From: JBAZDC01 sp041654595
Lineage (GTDB): Bacteria > Pseudomonadota > Gammaproteobacteria > Burkholderiales > Burkholderiaceae_B
Assembly: GCA_964551305.1 (NCBI GenBank)
Contig: CAZKBT010000005.1
Coordinates: forward strand, 1-64,000
Direction of reading: 5' to 3'
DNA length: 64,000 bases
This document shows positions 45,681 through 54,613 of the stretch, piece after piece; position 1 is the first letter of the stretch; every line of letters begins with the position of its first letter. The position numbers and the translations under genes are program-made. Below the pieces are notes generated by a model. The model saw only the letters and a list, made by a program, of their open reading frames with translations. It was not told the origin of the DNA and did no database searches.

Positions 45681-46679
45681 TCACTCTCCCGACAGGTTCA
45701 CTTCTTTGGCCAGCGCTTGCCACCGCTGGACTTCCGCCAACGTTTCCTTATCGACGTCCCGCGCAGACGTGGGCGGGGCCACCGTTCCCCCCACGCTCTC
45801 GAGCTTGCCGCGAACCTCGGGAGAGGCGAGCGCCTTGATGGCGGCCTGGTTGATTCGGTCAACGATCTCGTCCGGCGTGCCCGCCGGGACGTGGATGCCG
45901 TACCATGGCTCGACGATGGCGTCGCGATATTTGGAGTCCTTCATCGTCGGCACGTCGGGCAACAGCGACGACGGTTCCAGCGACATGACCGCCAGGGCCT
46001 TGAGCTTGCCGGCCTGGATCTGCGGCGCGGCGAGAGGGATCGCAGCCTGGGTGAATTGAATCTGTCCGCTGATCAGATCCGTGATGGCGGGAGCCGCGCC
46101 TTTATAGATGACTTGGCTGGCATCGAAGCCGGCGGCGCGCTTGAGCTCTTCGGTGGCGATATTGGCCGAGCTTCCTCTTGCCGGGCTGCCGTAGAACAGG
46201 GCTTTCGGATTCTTCTTGCCGTACTCGACGAGTTCGTCGACGCTGTTTATTCCCAGGCCGGGATAGGCCACCAGAACATTGGGCACCGCCGCTATTTTCG
46301 CCGCGCCGCGGAAGTCTTTTACGGGGTCGAAAGGCGGATCTTTGTAGAGCACCGGCGCCACGCTCAGGACCGGAAACGACGAGGCGAGCCAGGTGTAGCC
46401 GTCCGGCTTGCTGGCGGCGACGAAGCTGGTGCCGATATTGCCGCCGGCGCCCGTCTTCTGTTCGATGACGATGGGTTGCCCCAGATAGTCGGCCATCTTT
46501 TCGGAAACGGCGCGAATGACGATGTCGTTGATGCCGCCGGTCGGAAAGGGCGTGATGACGTGGATCGGCTTGCTGGGCCATGATTGCGCCGACTGAGCGC
46601 CCGCCGCCATGGGAATAGAGGCGAAACACAACATGATCAGGCCGATTAGGCCGTGCTTGGCTGGGTGGCGTGCTTTCAT
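45681..46679 (-). CDS. Bug/TctC-family receptor
   Basis: A 332-residue periplasmic receptor with signal peptide (ASIPMAAGAQSAQ) and family blocks SWPSKPIHVITPFPTGGINDIVIRAVSEK and IVIEQKTGAGGNIGTSFVAASKPDGYTWL. It lies 25 bases upstream of the acyl-CoA synthetase on the same strand, so it probably supplies that enzyme's acid. There are no membrane subunits nearby. Confidence 0.92.
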   Translation of the reverse strand: MKARHPAKHGLIGLIMLCFASIPMAAGAQSAQSWPSKPIHVITPFPTGGINDIVIRAVSEKMADYLGQPIVIEQKTGAGGNIGTSFVAASKPDGYTWLASSFPVLSVAPVLYKDPPFDPVKDFRGAAKIAAVPNVLVAYPGLGINSVDELVEYGKKNPKALFYGSPARGSSANIATEELKRAAGFDASQVIYKGAAPAITDLISGQIQFTQAAIPLAAPQIQAGKLKALAVMSLEPSSLLPDVPTMKDSKYRDAIVEPWYGIHVPAGTPDEIVDRINQAAIKALASPEVRGKLESVGGTVAPPTSARDVDKETLAEVQRWQALAKEVNLSGE

Positions 46680-46760
46680 TTCATCTTCTCCGTTTGGTGC
46701 AGGTCATATGCTGTCGATGGGGTCGCCCGCGAGGCGATCGTTCTTGTCGCTCGGTCGGGG

Positions 46761-47486
46761 TCAGTCCGTTTCGCGCTGCGTCCATAATCGATAGAGTCCG
46801 CTGGAAACGGTTCCGCCGCGGCAATAGGCAAGCACGCGGCCGTGATCGACGTCGATCAGCTCGCCGAACTTGGCGACCTGGTCCGGCGTTACCCGGCCTT
46901 TCTCGACGGGGAAATAGACGAACTGCATTCCCATAAGCTCGGCTTGGGCTTTCAACCGATGATGCCGAGCCGATTCCTCCCTGGAATCGGGACGCAGGCA
47001 GATAATGGTGCGAAATCCCGCTTTCGCCAGGTGCCCCAGGTCTTGATCCGCGATCTGGGACGCCGTGGCGAACGTCGCCGTATGCATGACCAGTTGCACC
47101 GTGGGCTTGTCCCGGCAATAGAGCACCGAAAGCGTGCTCATGATCGTGGCCACTTCATGGCTGGCGAATTTGTAATAAACGTACTTGCCTTCTTTGCGCG
47201 TTTCCACGAGCTTTTCTTCGCGCAACACGCCCAGCTGCTGCGACAGCGTCGGCTGCGAAATGCCCAATGCGGCCTCGAGCTGTCCGACGTTGCGTTCGCC
47301 CTGGGTCAACTGGCAAAGGATGAGGAAGCGGTCCTCGTTGGCCAGCACCTTGAGCAGCCCGCACGCTTGCGCCGCCGAGTCGCGCAATTGCTCGAAAACG
47401 TCGCGGGTCAGCGTAGTGGTGGTCGATGGCATGGCGTGGGCGGCGGGTTCAGGGGCAAGCGTTGGCGTAAGAGAGCGATCAGCCAT
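46761..47486 (-). CDS. ArsR-family regulator fused to a DUF442 phosphatase-like domain
   Basis: A 241-residue fusion. Residues 30-130 are an ArsR winged helix (KVLANEDRFLILCQLTQGERNVGQLEAALGISQPTLSQQL) with C58 and C124. Their spacing of 66 is exactly that of the persulfide-sensing pair in BigR (C42/C108) and SqrR (C41/C107). Residues 132-241 look like DUF442, the phosphatase-like domain of Blh, which the BigR operon encodes separately. Its active-site loop reads YCRGGTVSSG, with Val where the conserved Arg is expected, so catalysis may be lost. It may sense reactive sulfur. It lies between Bug receptor genes without an obvious sulfide enzyme. Confidence 0.82.
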   Translation of the reverse strand: MADRSLTPTLAPEPAAHAMPSTTTTLTRDVFEQLRDSAAQACGLLKVLANEDRFLILCQLTQGERNVGQLEAALGISQPTLSQQLGVLREEKLVETRKEGKYVYYKFASHEVATIMSTLSVLYCRDKPTVQLVMHTATFATASQIADQDLGHLAKAGFRTIICLRPDSREESARHHRLKAQAELMGMQFVYFPVEKGRVTPDQVAKFGELIDVDHGRVLAYCRGGTVSSGLYRLWTQRETD

Positions 47487-47517
47487 GCTATCAGCTTCTT
47501 GCTCATCAATCTATGTA

Positions 47518-47540
47518 TTTATATATTGTTTATTTATAAA
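47518..47540. promoter_or_regulatory. AT-rich inverted repeat before the ArsR fusion gene
   Basis: TTTATA (47518-47523) and TATAAA (47535-47540) form an inverted repeat inside a very AT-rich stretch 32-54 bases upstream of the ArsR start, unlike the surrounding GC-rich DNA. BigR-type repressors bind AT-rich palindromes in their own promoters, so this is a candidate autoregulatory site. Confidence 0.4.
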
Positions 47541-47634
47541 GTTATATCCGGACTTCTACGCATTCTTGCCGTATCGGTGCCAGGAGATCGTCGGGCTCCG
47601 GAATGCGCGCATCCCGGAGCCGACTATTGCCGGG

Positions 47635-48615
47635 CTATTGGGCTTTCGCGCCTGAAACCTTGACGGCAAGAGCCCAGGTTTTTATCTCACGCTCCAGCTT
47701 GGCCTGGGCTTTCTCGACGGAGCCGCCGGTGATGGCCATTCCTTGGGCCGCATAGACCTCGATGATGGCGGGATCGGCCAATGCGTCATTGATTGCCTTG
47801 TTCAGTTTCTCGAGAACGTCCTTCGGCGTGCCGGACGGCGCCGCAATGACGAACCAGGAGGTGGCATTCAGCCCTGGATGGCCGCTTTCCGTCATGGTGG
47901 GCACATCCGGCAAAAGCGCGGACCGCTCGGCCGACGTTTGCGCCAATGGCCGCAGCTTTCCGTCCTTGATCAACGGCGTCATCAACAGCGGCGTATCGAA
48001 CATGAACGTCGTGCGGTTGGCCACGAGATCGGTGACTGCCGCGGCGCTGCCTCGATAGGGGACATGGACCGCCTTGCCTCCCGTTTCATGCAGCAGCAGT
48101 TCGCTGACCAAGTGCGGCGAGCTGCCCGCGCCCGCCGAGGCATACGTGCTTTCCTCACTGGTTTTCAGCTCATTGACCAGGCCGTCCAGGGTCTTGATGG
48201 GGCTCGATGCGTTGACGACCACGACCAATCCGGTTTCCGCGATGTCGGACACCACGGTGAAGTCGCGCAAGGTGTCGTAGGGCAGATCTTCGACCAGCGT
48301 CGGATTGATGGCGAGAGGCGTCGCCGTCCACAACAGCGTATAGCCGTCGGGATCGCTTCTGGCAACAGACTGCGTGCCGATCACGGTGCCCGCTCCCCCC
48401 TTGTTGCTGATGACAATGCCGGCGCCCAGCCTGTCGGACATGCCTTTTGCCAGCACCCTGGCCAGGTTGTCCGCCGTTCCCCCGGGAGGATACGGAACCA
48501 CGATGGTAACGGGCCGCGACGGGTAGGCGTCCGTCGCCAATGCGGAGCCGGCCGTCACAAGGCAGGAAAGCGTCGCCAGAGACGCGATGGTATTCCGAAA
48601 GTTCAAGCGAATCAT
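47635..48615 (-). CDS. Bug/TctC-family receptor
   Basis: A 326-residue periplasmic receptor with signal peptide and the blocks AYPSRPVTIVVPYPPGGTADNLARVLAKG and GAGTVIGTQSVARSDPDGYTLLW. It is second in line after the CaiB gene and another Bug gene, all leftward. The stop lies 148 bases before the ArsR-fusion start. Confidence 0.93.
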   Translation of the reverse strand: MIRLNFRNTIASLATLSCLVTAGSALATDAYPSRPVTIVVPYPPGGTADNLARVLAKGMSDRLGAGIVISNKGGAGTVIGTQSVARSDPDGYTLLWTATPLAINPTLVEDLPYDTLRDFTVVSDIAETGLVVVVNASSPIKTLDGLVNELKTSEESTYASAGAGSSPHLVSELLLHETGGKAVHVPYRGSAAAVTDLVANRTTFMFDTPLLMTPLIKDGKLRPLAQTSAERSALLPDVPTMTESGHPGLNATSWFVIAAPSGTPKDVLEKLNKAINDALADPAIIEVYAAQGMAITGGSVEKAQAKLEREIKTWALAVKVSGAKAQ

Positions 48616-48672
48616 GCAGGTCTCCTCAACGAGTTTTGTTGCTGCGTTGGAGTCTCGGGATTTTCCCGATGG

Positions 48673-49650
48673 TCAATCCACCGTGGCTGCGGCCTCCTTC
48701 ACGAGCACGCCCCAAGTACCAAAATCACGGGCCACCAAGGCTTCGGCTTCTTGCGGCGTCATGATCAAAGGCGTAGCCCCCGTTTTCTTGACGGCCTCCA
48801 GTGTCTTGTCCTGCTGCATCAGGTTTTTTATCGCGCGGCCCAGCGTATTGACGACATCGTCGGGCGCGCCCTTGGGCAGCGCCAAAGTGAACCACGCCGT
48901 CAGGGTGAAGTCAACCGCGCCGGATTCCATCATGGTCGGGATTCCGGGCAGGGATTCCAGCCGTTCAGCTCCGGTCACCGCCAGCATGCGGAGCTTGCCC
49001 GCTTCGGCCAGAGGCTGCGTCAGAGCCTGGGTGTCGAAGGCAATGTCGATCCGGCCCGCCGCCAGGTCCTGAACGGCTTGGGGGCTGCCCTTGTAAGGCA
49101 CGTGCAGCAAGTCGATACCGAGCTTTTTTTGAAGCCGAAGCATGCCCAGGTGCGGCAAGGTTCCATTGCCCGGCGAGGAGTAGCTCAGCTTGCCGGGATT
49201 TTCCCGCGCATACTTCACCACGTCCTGCAAAGAGTGGAACGGCGAGCCGGCGTGCGTCACCAGCACGAAGGGGATTTGTCCCAGCATGGCCGCGTATCGG
49301 AAATCCGTCGAGGGGTCGTACTTCAGGGTCTCGCCATAGAGGTGGGGGTTGACCGCGAGCGCCGCGGTTGCCGCGACAGCCATCGCGTAGCCGTCTGGCT
49401 TTTCGTTCTTGAGCTGTCCGAGCGCGATGCTGCCGCCCTGGCCCGGCCGATTCTCGACGATAAAGTTCGACCCGGTTTCTTCCGAAAGTCCCTGTGCCAC
49501 GACCCGGGACAGCAAGTCGATCATTTGCCCGGCTGGAAAGCCGACTATGATGCTCACCGGCTTCGAAGGATAGTCGGCGGCGGCCGCCGCGTGAGTGATT
49601 GAAAACAGGCCGGCTGCCACGGCAAAGCATGCGCTCAGAAAATTTTTCAT
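48673..49650 (-). CDS. Bug/TctC-family receptor
   Basis: A 325-residue periplasmic receptor: signal peptide MKNFLSACFAVAAGLFSITHAAA, then DYPSKPVSIIVGFPAGQMIDLLSRVV and RPGQGGSIALGQLKNEKPDGYAMAV. The glycine pair after FPAG is replaced by QM, a small deviation near the ligand loop. It lies 57 bases upstream of the next Bug gene and 87 after the CaiB gene, probably one transcript. The two paralogues differ widely, so they are not a recent duplication. Confidence 0.92.
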   Translation of the reverse strand: MKNFLSACFAVAAGLFSITHAAAAADYPSKPVSIIVGFPAGQMIDLLSRVVAQGLSEETGSNFIVENRPGQGGSIALGQLKNEKPDGYAMAVAATAALAVNPHLYGETLKYDPSTDFRYAAMLGQIPFVLVTHAGSPFHSLQDVVKYARENPGKLSYSSPGNGTLPHLGMLRLQKKLGIDLLHVPYKGSPQAVQDLAAGRIDIAFDTQALTQPLAEAGKLRMLAVTGAERLESLPGIPTMMESGAVDFTLTAWFTLALPKGAPDDVVNTLGRAIKNLMQQDKTLEAVKKTGATPLIMTPQEAEALVARDFGTWGVLVKEAAATVD

Positions 49651-49737
49651 CGATCTTCCTCTATTTCCCTTGTTTGATTATGTTTGTTTTTTGCTGCCGC
49701 TGTCGCCGCTGTTGCGGTGGGCCGGCATCGCGTCCTT

Positions 49738-50970
49738 CTATGAAACTGCCGTTGCAAGGCCCACCACGCCTCGCTCCTCGAGTTCCGAAATGCTGTCATC
49801 GCTCAGGCCGAGTTCGCGTAGAATCGCGCGAGTATCGTCGCCCAGCTCGGCGCACCGCAAAGGCTCGACGGGTTCGGCGCTGTCGAAGCTGAAGCCCAGG
49901 CCGGCCGTGGTCACCGTGTGCTCGTTCGATTGATACCGTGTCAGGGGCAATGCCACTTCTTCATTGTTTTTCGCCAGGTCGATGAATTCACCGGCCGATC
50001 TGCATCGCGCCGCCGGCACGCTCAACTCGTTGAGCTTGCGTTCCGCCTCGAAACTCGACATGGACAATAATGCGGCGGCAAGCGCATTCTGGACGGCGTC
50101 GTAGTCGCGGGCCACGACAAAGCTGGCCTGCGGGGAATTGAACAGTTCGAGATCGAGCAGCGCAGGGTCTTGATAGAGTCTCGACAGGCCGAGAAAATCC
50201 GCCATCTTCTTGAATTGGCCGGGCGTGTTGGCCGAGACCGCGAGCCAGCCGTCATGGCATCGGAACGTCGTCGACGCCGGACTGCCGCTATAGCCGCGGT
50301 TGCCCGTGCGTCGCGCTTGCTTGCCGCTGGTCAGGTAGTTGGTGACGAGGGGATACATCAACAGCAGCGACGAATGCACCATCGAGACGTCTATCCGTTC
50401 GCCCTTGCCTAGACGATCGCGCTGCAGCACCGCGGCGAGGATGGACAGTGCGCCGAGCACGCCGGTCGCGATGTCCACTACGGGAAAACCGACTTTGGCC
50501 GGCGGCGCGTCCGGGCCTTCTCCTCCCGCCAGCGCAATGCCGGTCAATGCCTGAATCATGGCGTCGTAGCCGCCTTGCCCGGCCCACGCGCCTTTCTGTC
50601 CATAACCGGAGATCGAGCAGTAAATGAGATCCGGTTTGACGGCTTTCAAAGTATCGTAGTCCAGCCCGAACTTCGCGACGACGCCCGGCTTGAAGTTTTC
50701 AATGAATACGTCGGCTGTGCGGACGAGGTCATGCACGATCTTTTGCGCTTGGGGATCACGCAGGTCGATGGCCAGCGAACGCTTGCCGGCGTTCAATGAA
50801 ATGTAGTCCGTGGGCGGTTCCGCCGGTTTCATGTTGCGCAGGACGTCGCCGCCCTGGACGCGTTCGATCTTGATGACGTCGGCCCCCATGTTGGCCAGGT
50901 AGAGCGATGCCATGGGGCCGGCGATGACGTGAGACATATCGACGACGCGCAGGCCCGAAAGCAATTGCAT
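49738..50970 (-). CDS. CaiB/BaiF-family CoA-transferase
   Basis: A 410-residue class III CoA-transferase: LRVVDMSHVIAGPMASLYLANMGADVIKIERVQGGDVLRNM, LNAGKRSLAIDLRDPQAQKIV, GYGQKGAWAGQGGYDAMIQALTG, and the catalytic Asp in VGFPVVDIATGVLGALSIL. The ATG at 50970 follows ggagat; an ATG at 51054 would add 28 odd residues and run into the divergent LysR promoter. It heads a leftward operon with two Bug receptors, under probable LysR control. Confidence 0.93.
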   Translation of the reverse strand: MQLLSGLRVVDMSHVIAGPMASLYLANMGADVIKIERVQGGDVLRNMKPAEPPTDYISLNAGKRSLAIDLRDPQAQKIVHDLVRTADVFIENFKPGVVAKFGLDYDTLKAVKPDLIYCSISGYGQKGAWAGQGGYDAMIQALTGIALAGGEGPDAPPAKVGFPVVDIATGVLGALSILAAVLQRDRLGKGERIDVSMVHSSLLLMYPLVTNYLTSGKQARRTGNRGYSGSPASTTFRCHDGWLAVSANTPGQFKKMADFLGLSRLYQDPALLDLELFNSPQASFVVARDYDAVQNALAAALLSMSSFEAERKLNELSVPAARCRSAGEFIDLAKNNEEVALPLTRYQSNEHTVTTAGLGFSFDSAEPVEPLRCAELGDDTRAILRELGLSDDSISELEERGVVGLATAVS

Positions 50971-51027
50971 GGCTGGATCTCCATTGACTCTACCGATTGG
51001 ACGAGCATCTATGCTATACGAGACGAG

Positions 51028-51043
51028 TGATATTGCTTTATCA
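51028..51043. promoter_or_regulatory. candidate LysR box
   Basis: TGATATTGCTTTATCA has 5-bp inverted arms (TGATA/TATCA) and fits the T-N11-A LysR motif. It lies between the divergent CaiB and LysR genes, about 58 and 36 bases from their starts. The assignment is by position and shape only. Confidence 0.42.
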
Positions 51044-51078
51044 TATTTTTTCATAGGGTGATAAGCAGGAGTAATAGA

Positions 51079-52047
51079 GTGAACGGCATATCGCTTGACA
51101 CGAGCCGAGTGGCGGCCAGGCTCCGATTAAGGGATTTGCAGCTGCTTCTTGCCTTGGAACAGGCGGGCAGCCTCAGAGCCGCGGCGGAAATATTGAATGT
51201 GACGCAGCCCGCGCTCACCAAGGCCCTGCGTGAAATCGAAAGCGTGTTCGACACCACGTTTTTCATCCGCAGCCAGCGCGGCGTGGCGCAGACGCCGCAG
51301 GGACGGGTGATGACTCGGGCCGCGCGCGTCATACTGCAAACATTGGAATCGACTCACGGGGAGCTCGAGGACGTGCGCAAGCGCTTCGCCCGCGTGCGGG
51401 TCGGCATGCCGCCCTTCGTGGCGCATGGCTATTTCCCGGGCCTGATGAGCGCGTTTCTGCGGAACGACCCTCCGATCAGCGCTCGGGTCGTTACGGGTGC
51501 GGTCCGCGACTTGCTCGAGAGATTGGCGTCAGGCGATCTCGATGCGTTGATCACGCCGTACGCCGGCGCTCAGTTGCCCGAATCGGCCTGCCGGCTGGTC
51601 TACGAACCACAATTCGAATGCCGCTATGCCGTCATTGGGCCCGAGCGGCACAGGCTGGCCCGCGCATCGGCGGCGAGTTTGGGTGAATTGGCGTCTGACC
51701 GCTGGATCATGCCTTCCGATCATTCCTTGCTGCGCAGATCGCTGCATACCGCGTTCCACTTGGCCGGAGCGACGCCACCGACGCCTGTCGTGGAGGTGGA
51801 CGACCCCATCAGCCATATTCATCTTGTCGCCGCGGGCGTCGGAATAGGCTGCGTTCCCGTGTCGTCGATCGGCAATGCGGGCGCGCCCGCCGTGGCTATC
51901 TTACGGGTCAAGCCCGCGATTCCCGATACGCCCGTCGCGTTCATTTATCGCCATTCCGACCATAGCGATAAGCTCGAAGTGATCAAGAATATCGTGTCGA
52001 TTCATTTTGGCAAGATAGGCGTTCGCAATACCGCTGCCGGCGAATGA
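51079..52047 (+). CDS. LysR-family transcriptional regulator
   Basis: A 322-residue LysR regulator. The helix-turn-helix reads LRLRDLQLLLALEQAGSLRAAAEILNVTQPALTKALREIESVFDTTFFIRSQRGVAQTPQG; the effector domain follows (ARVRVGMPPFVAHGYFPGLMSAFL). I prefer the GTG at 51079, preceded by aggagt; a GTG at 51058 lies upstream of that site. It is divergent from the CaiB-Bug-Bug operon, its likely target. Confidence 0.93.
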   Translation: MNGISLDTSRVAARLRLRDLQLLLALEQAGSLRAAAEILNVTQPALTKALREIESVFDTTFFIRSQRGVAQTPQGRVMTRAARVILQTLESTHGELEDVRKRFARVRVGMPPFVAHGYFPGLMSAFLRNDPPISARVVTGAVRDLLERLASGDLDALITPYAGAQLPESACRLVYEPQFECRYAVIGPERHRLARASAASLGELASDRWIMPSDHSLLRRSLHTAFHLAGATPPTPVVEVDDPISHIHLVAAGVGIGCVPVSSIGNAGAPAVAILRVKPAIPDTPVAFIYRHSDHSDKLEVIKNIVSIHFGKIGVRNTAAGE

Positions 52048-52075
52048 ACGAGGCGGCAAGCGCAATGGGGCGGTC

Positions 52076-52720
52076 TCATAGCCCCATTTCAACCATGCGC
52101 AGCAGGCGCAGGCCCAGCGACCGGCGCGTCTCGGGCGGCGCGTTGCGCAGCGGCCCGTCTATGATGAGCAGCGCCATGCCGTGCACGGCGGACCAAGCCA
52201 GATATTCGGCGCCGGGGCGGCGATCGGCGGGCAGCACGCCGGCCTGAGCCATGGCGTCGAGCGCGTAGCTCAGCAGCTCGAAAGGATTGAGGCCCTTGGC
52301 CGCGGTTCGCGCCGGATCGGTGGGCACCTGCACATCATGCGGACCGAAGGCGAAGGCCGTTCGAAACCAGCCCGTTTCGGCTTGCGCGAAACCCACGTAG
52401 CCGCGTCCCACGGCGGCCAGCATGCCGCGCGCGCGCGCGACCGGATCGCGCAGGGCTTCGGCATGTTCCAATTCGGCTTCGATGGCGCGGGCCAATGCGC
52501 CCAGGGCCGCGGCGCGCACCGCTTCGAACAGCGCTTGATGATTGGCGAAGTGCCGGTAGGCCGCATTGGGCGCCACGCCTGCGCGTCGGGTTGCTTCGCG
52601 CAGCACTAGCGCCTGGGGGCCGCCTTCGCGTACCAGCGCCAGGCCCGCTTCGACCAGGGCGGCGCGAAGGTCGCCGTGATGATAAGTGCTGCGGGAGGTG
52701 GAGGGTCGGGCTGCGGTCAC
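52076..52720 (-). CDS. TetR-family transcriptional regulator
   Basis: A 214-residue TetR repressor starting at a GTG. The helix-turn-helix reads LREATRRAGVAPNAAYRHFANHQALFEAV, and the WHG-type C-terminal domain has AWSAVHGMALLIIDGPL. A near-perfect 29-bp palindrome between it and the divergent PhnB gene is the likely operator. It converges with lysR, with 28 bases between the stops. Confidence 0.9.
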   Translation of the reverse strand: MTAARPSTSRSTYHHGDLRAALVEAGLALVREGGPQALVLREATRRAGVAPNAAYRHFANHQALFEAVRAAALGALARAIEAELEHAEALRDPVARARGMLAAVGRGYVGFAQAETGWFRTAFAFGPHDVQVPTDPARTAAKGLNPFELLSYALDAMAQAGVLPADRRPGAEYLAWSAVHGMALLIIDGPLRNAPPETRRSLGLRLLRMVEMGL

Positions 52721-52782
52721 GAGAGCGTATCTTTACAACTTCATGCATTTTTCAAGTGGACATTATTCATTTTAGCTTATAG

Positions 52783-52811
52783 CATCAATGTGAACAATGT
52801 TCACACTGATG
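52783..52811. promoter_or_regulatory. long palindromic TetR operator
   Basis: A 29-bp inverted repeat with 14-base arms (one mismatch) around a central A. The inner core GTGAACAATGTTCAC is perfect. It lies 63 bases before the TetR start and about 90 before the PhnB gene, in AT-rich DNA. GTGAACA-type cores are common among TetR operators. Confidence 0.75.
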
Positions 52812-52901
52812 AGCCGATGGGCCGAAAGCGCATGGCAATGCTGCGGCGAGCGGCTCGACCCGCGATGGACGCCTGTTCATATCTGGACAAAGGAGACATG
52901 T

Positions 52902-53345
52902 ATGTCATTCACGCCATATCTCAATTTCGACGGCCAATGCGCGCAAGCGTTTGCGTTTTATGCCGAGACGTTCGGCGGTGCCATCGTTTACCAAGGCACG
53001 TTCGGCGAAATGCCGCCCATGCCGGACATGCCGCCGTTATCGGAGGAAGCCAAGCAGCGCATCATGCACGCGCAGCTGAAAGTCAAAGGTGGATTATTGA
53101 TGGGGTCCGACGCCCTGCCCGGCAACGACGAAGCCTGCGGGGGCGGCTACCGGCCGCCGCAGGGCATGTGGGTATCCGTCCAGGCTGACGACGCGGACCA
53201 GGGAAAGCGGTATTTCGATGCGCTGGCGCAGGGCGGGGAGGTCTTCGCGCCCTACGGTGAAACCTTCTGGTCCAAGGGTTTCGCCATGGTGAAGGACCGT
53301 TACGGGATTCCCTGGATGGTCAATGTTCCCGGACAAGAAGGCTGA
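52902..53345 (+). CDS. PhnB-like glyoxalase-fold protein
   Basis: A 147-residue protein of the PhnB/3-demethylubiquinone-methyltransferase-like glyoxalase family. It starts SFTPYLNFDGQCAQAFAFYAETFGG and has GGLLMGSDALPG, FWSKGFAMVKDRYGIPWMVNV near the end. Such proteins are small metal-binding dimers of mostly unknown role. The ATG at 52902 has aaaggaga 6 bases upstream; the open frame before it is not needed. It is likely controlled by the divergent TetR protein. Confidence 0.9.
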   Translation: MSFTPYLNFDGQCAQAFAFYAETFGGAIVYQGTFGEMPPMPDMPPLSEEAKQRIMHAQLKVKGGLLMGSDALPGNDEACGGGYRPPQGMWVSVQADDADQGKRYFDALAQGGEVFAPYGETFWSKGFAMVKDRYGIPWMVNVPGQEG

Positions 53346-53418
53346 TGACGCGCCGCTGATTCTTCGCCACGCCCGATGACGGGCGCGTGGCGTTTTCCGC
53401 TGAAAAAGGAGAGCTATC

Positions 53419-53793
53419 ATGCATTACGTCGATGGATTCGTAGTCCCCGTGCCTCGCGCAAGCCTGGAAGCCTATCGCGAGATCGCTCAGCGTGCCGGCG
53501 AAATATGGATGGAGTACGGCGCCCTGCAATATTGGGAATGCGTGGGCGACGACGTGCAGCCCGGCAAACTGACGTCGTTCCCGCAATCCGTGCTGCTCGA
53601 GGACGACGAGGTCGTCGTGTTTGCATGGATCGCCTATCCTTCCCGCGCCGAGCGCGACCGCATCAACGAGCTGGTGATGAAGGATCCGCGCCTGGCGGAC
53701 ATGAAGCCCGAGGACATGCCTTTCGATGGGAAACGCATGTTCTGGGGAGGGTTCGCCGGCTTGGTGGAAATGGGGGGAAGCGGCGTGAGGTAG
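53419..53793 (+). CDS. DUF1428 (YbaA-like) protein
   Basis: A 124-residue protein of the DUF1428 family: MHYVDGFVVPVPRASLEAYREIAQRAGEIWMEYGALQYWEC at the start and DMPFDGKRMFWGGFAGLVE near the end, giving a Dabb-like ferredoxin fold. The function is unknown. It follows the PhnB gene by 73 bases and is probably in the same TetR-controlled unit. Confidence 0.9.
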   Translation: MHYVDGFVVPVPRASLEAYREIAQRAGEIWMEYGALQYWECVGDDVQPGKLTSFPQSVLLEDDEVVVFAWIAYPSRAERDRINELVMKDPRLADMKPEDMPFDGKRMFWGGFAGLVEMGGSGVR

Positions 53794-53818
53794 CTCTTGG
53801 CGGTTCCCCTGTTTCCGT

Positions 53819-54613
53819 TTATTGCGAGTCTTCCGGCGAAGAAAGCACGTCCAGGCCGATGGTCAGGTCCAGCAGAACGATCGCCACCGCGGCCACGATG
53901 ATGGTCAGGGCCGCTACCGCCGCAATGGTGGGATCGATGGTGTATTGGATGTAGTTGAACAGCTTGACGGGTATCGTGTCCAGCTGCGCGGTCGTGTGGA
54001 AGATCGACAGCTCGACGTTGATCCAGGACGAGATGAAGGCAAAGATGGCGCCCGTGACCAGCCCTGGCCGGATCAGTGGCAGTATCACCAGCCTGAAGGT
54101 CGTGAACGCGTTGGCGCCCAAGTCCATCGATGCTTCTTCCAGCGCGCGCTGGCCGGGGGTCATCATCGCCAGCACCGAACGCAGGATGAAAGGCATGATG
54201 ATGATGGTGTGGCCGACCAGCAGGGCCGCGAAATTGCGCGTCAGGCCGAAGGCCGAGCCATACTGCAGCAGCGCCGCGCCGATCACGATATTGGGCAGCA
54301 CCAGGGGTGACATCAATGTGGCGGTGATGGTGGCCTTGCCCGGGAAGTCGTAGCGCGCTATGGCCAGCGTGGCGGGGACGGCGAGGATGACCGCGACCAC
54401 GGTGGCCGCCAGGGCCAGCACGGTGCTGGTCGCGTAGGCGGACAAATAACTGCGGTCGTCCAGCATGATGCCGTACCACCGCCAGGACAGGCCCTCCGGC
54501 GGAAAGGTGAGCACGCTGCCCGCCGTCAGGGACGTGCCCACGATGACCACCAGGGGCAGGACCATGTACAGCAGGCCCGCCCAGGCGATCAGGCGAATGA
54601 TCAGTCGTGCCAT
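53819..54613 (-). CDS. PotC-like ABC permease
   Basis: A 264-residue inner-membrane permease of the spermidine/putrescine type. The ABC-coupling EAA loop reads EEASMDLGANAFTTFRLVILPLIRPGLVTGAI. The ATG at 54613 overlaps the upstream permease stop by one base. It forms a heterodimer channel with the PotB-like subunit. Confidence 0.92.
   Translation of the reverse strand: MARLIIRLIAWAGLLYMVLPLVVIVGTSLTAGSVLTFPPEGLSWRWYGIMLDDRSYLSAYATSTVLALAATVVAVILAVPATLAIARYDFPGKATITATLMSPLVLPNIVIGAALLQYGSAFGLTRNFAALLVGHTIIIMPFILRSVLAMMTPGQRALEEASMDLGANAFTTFRLVILPLIRPGLVTGAIFAFISSWINVELSIFHTTAQLDTIPVKLFNYIQYTIDPTIAAVAALTIIVAAVAIVLLDLTIGLDVLSSPEDSQ

Noticed and set aside
47743..49602. A 619-codon plus-strand frame opposite two Bug genes.
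   Set aside because: The minus strand encodes two complete Bug receptors with signal peptides; the plus frame has no recognisable domain.
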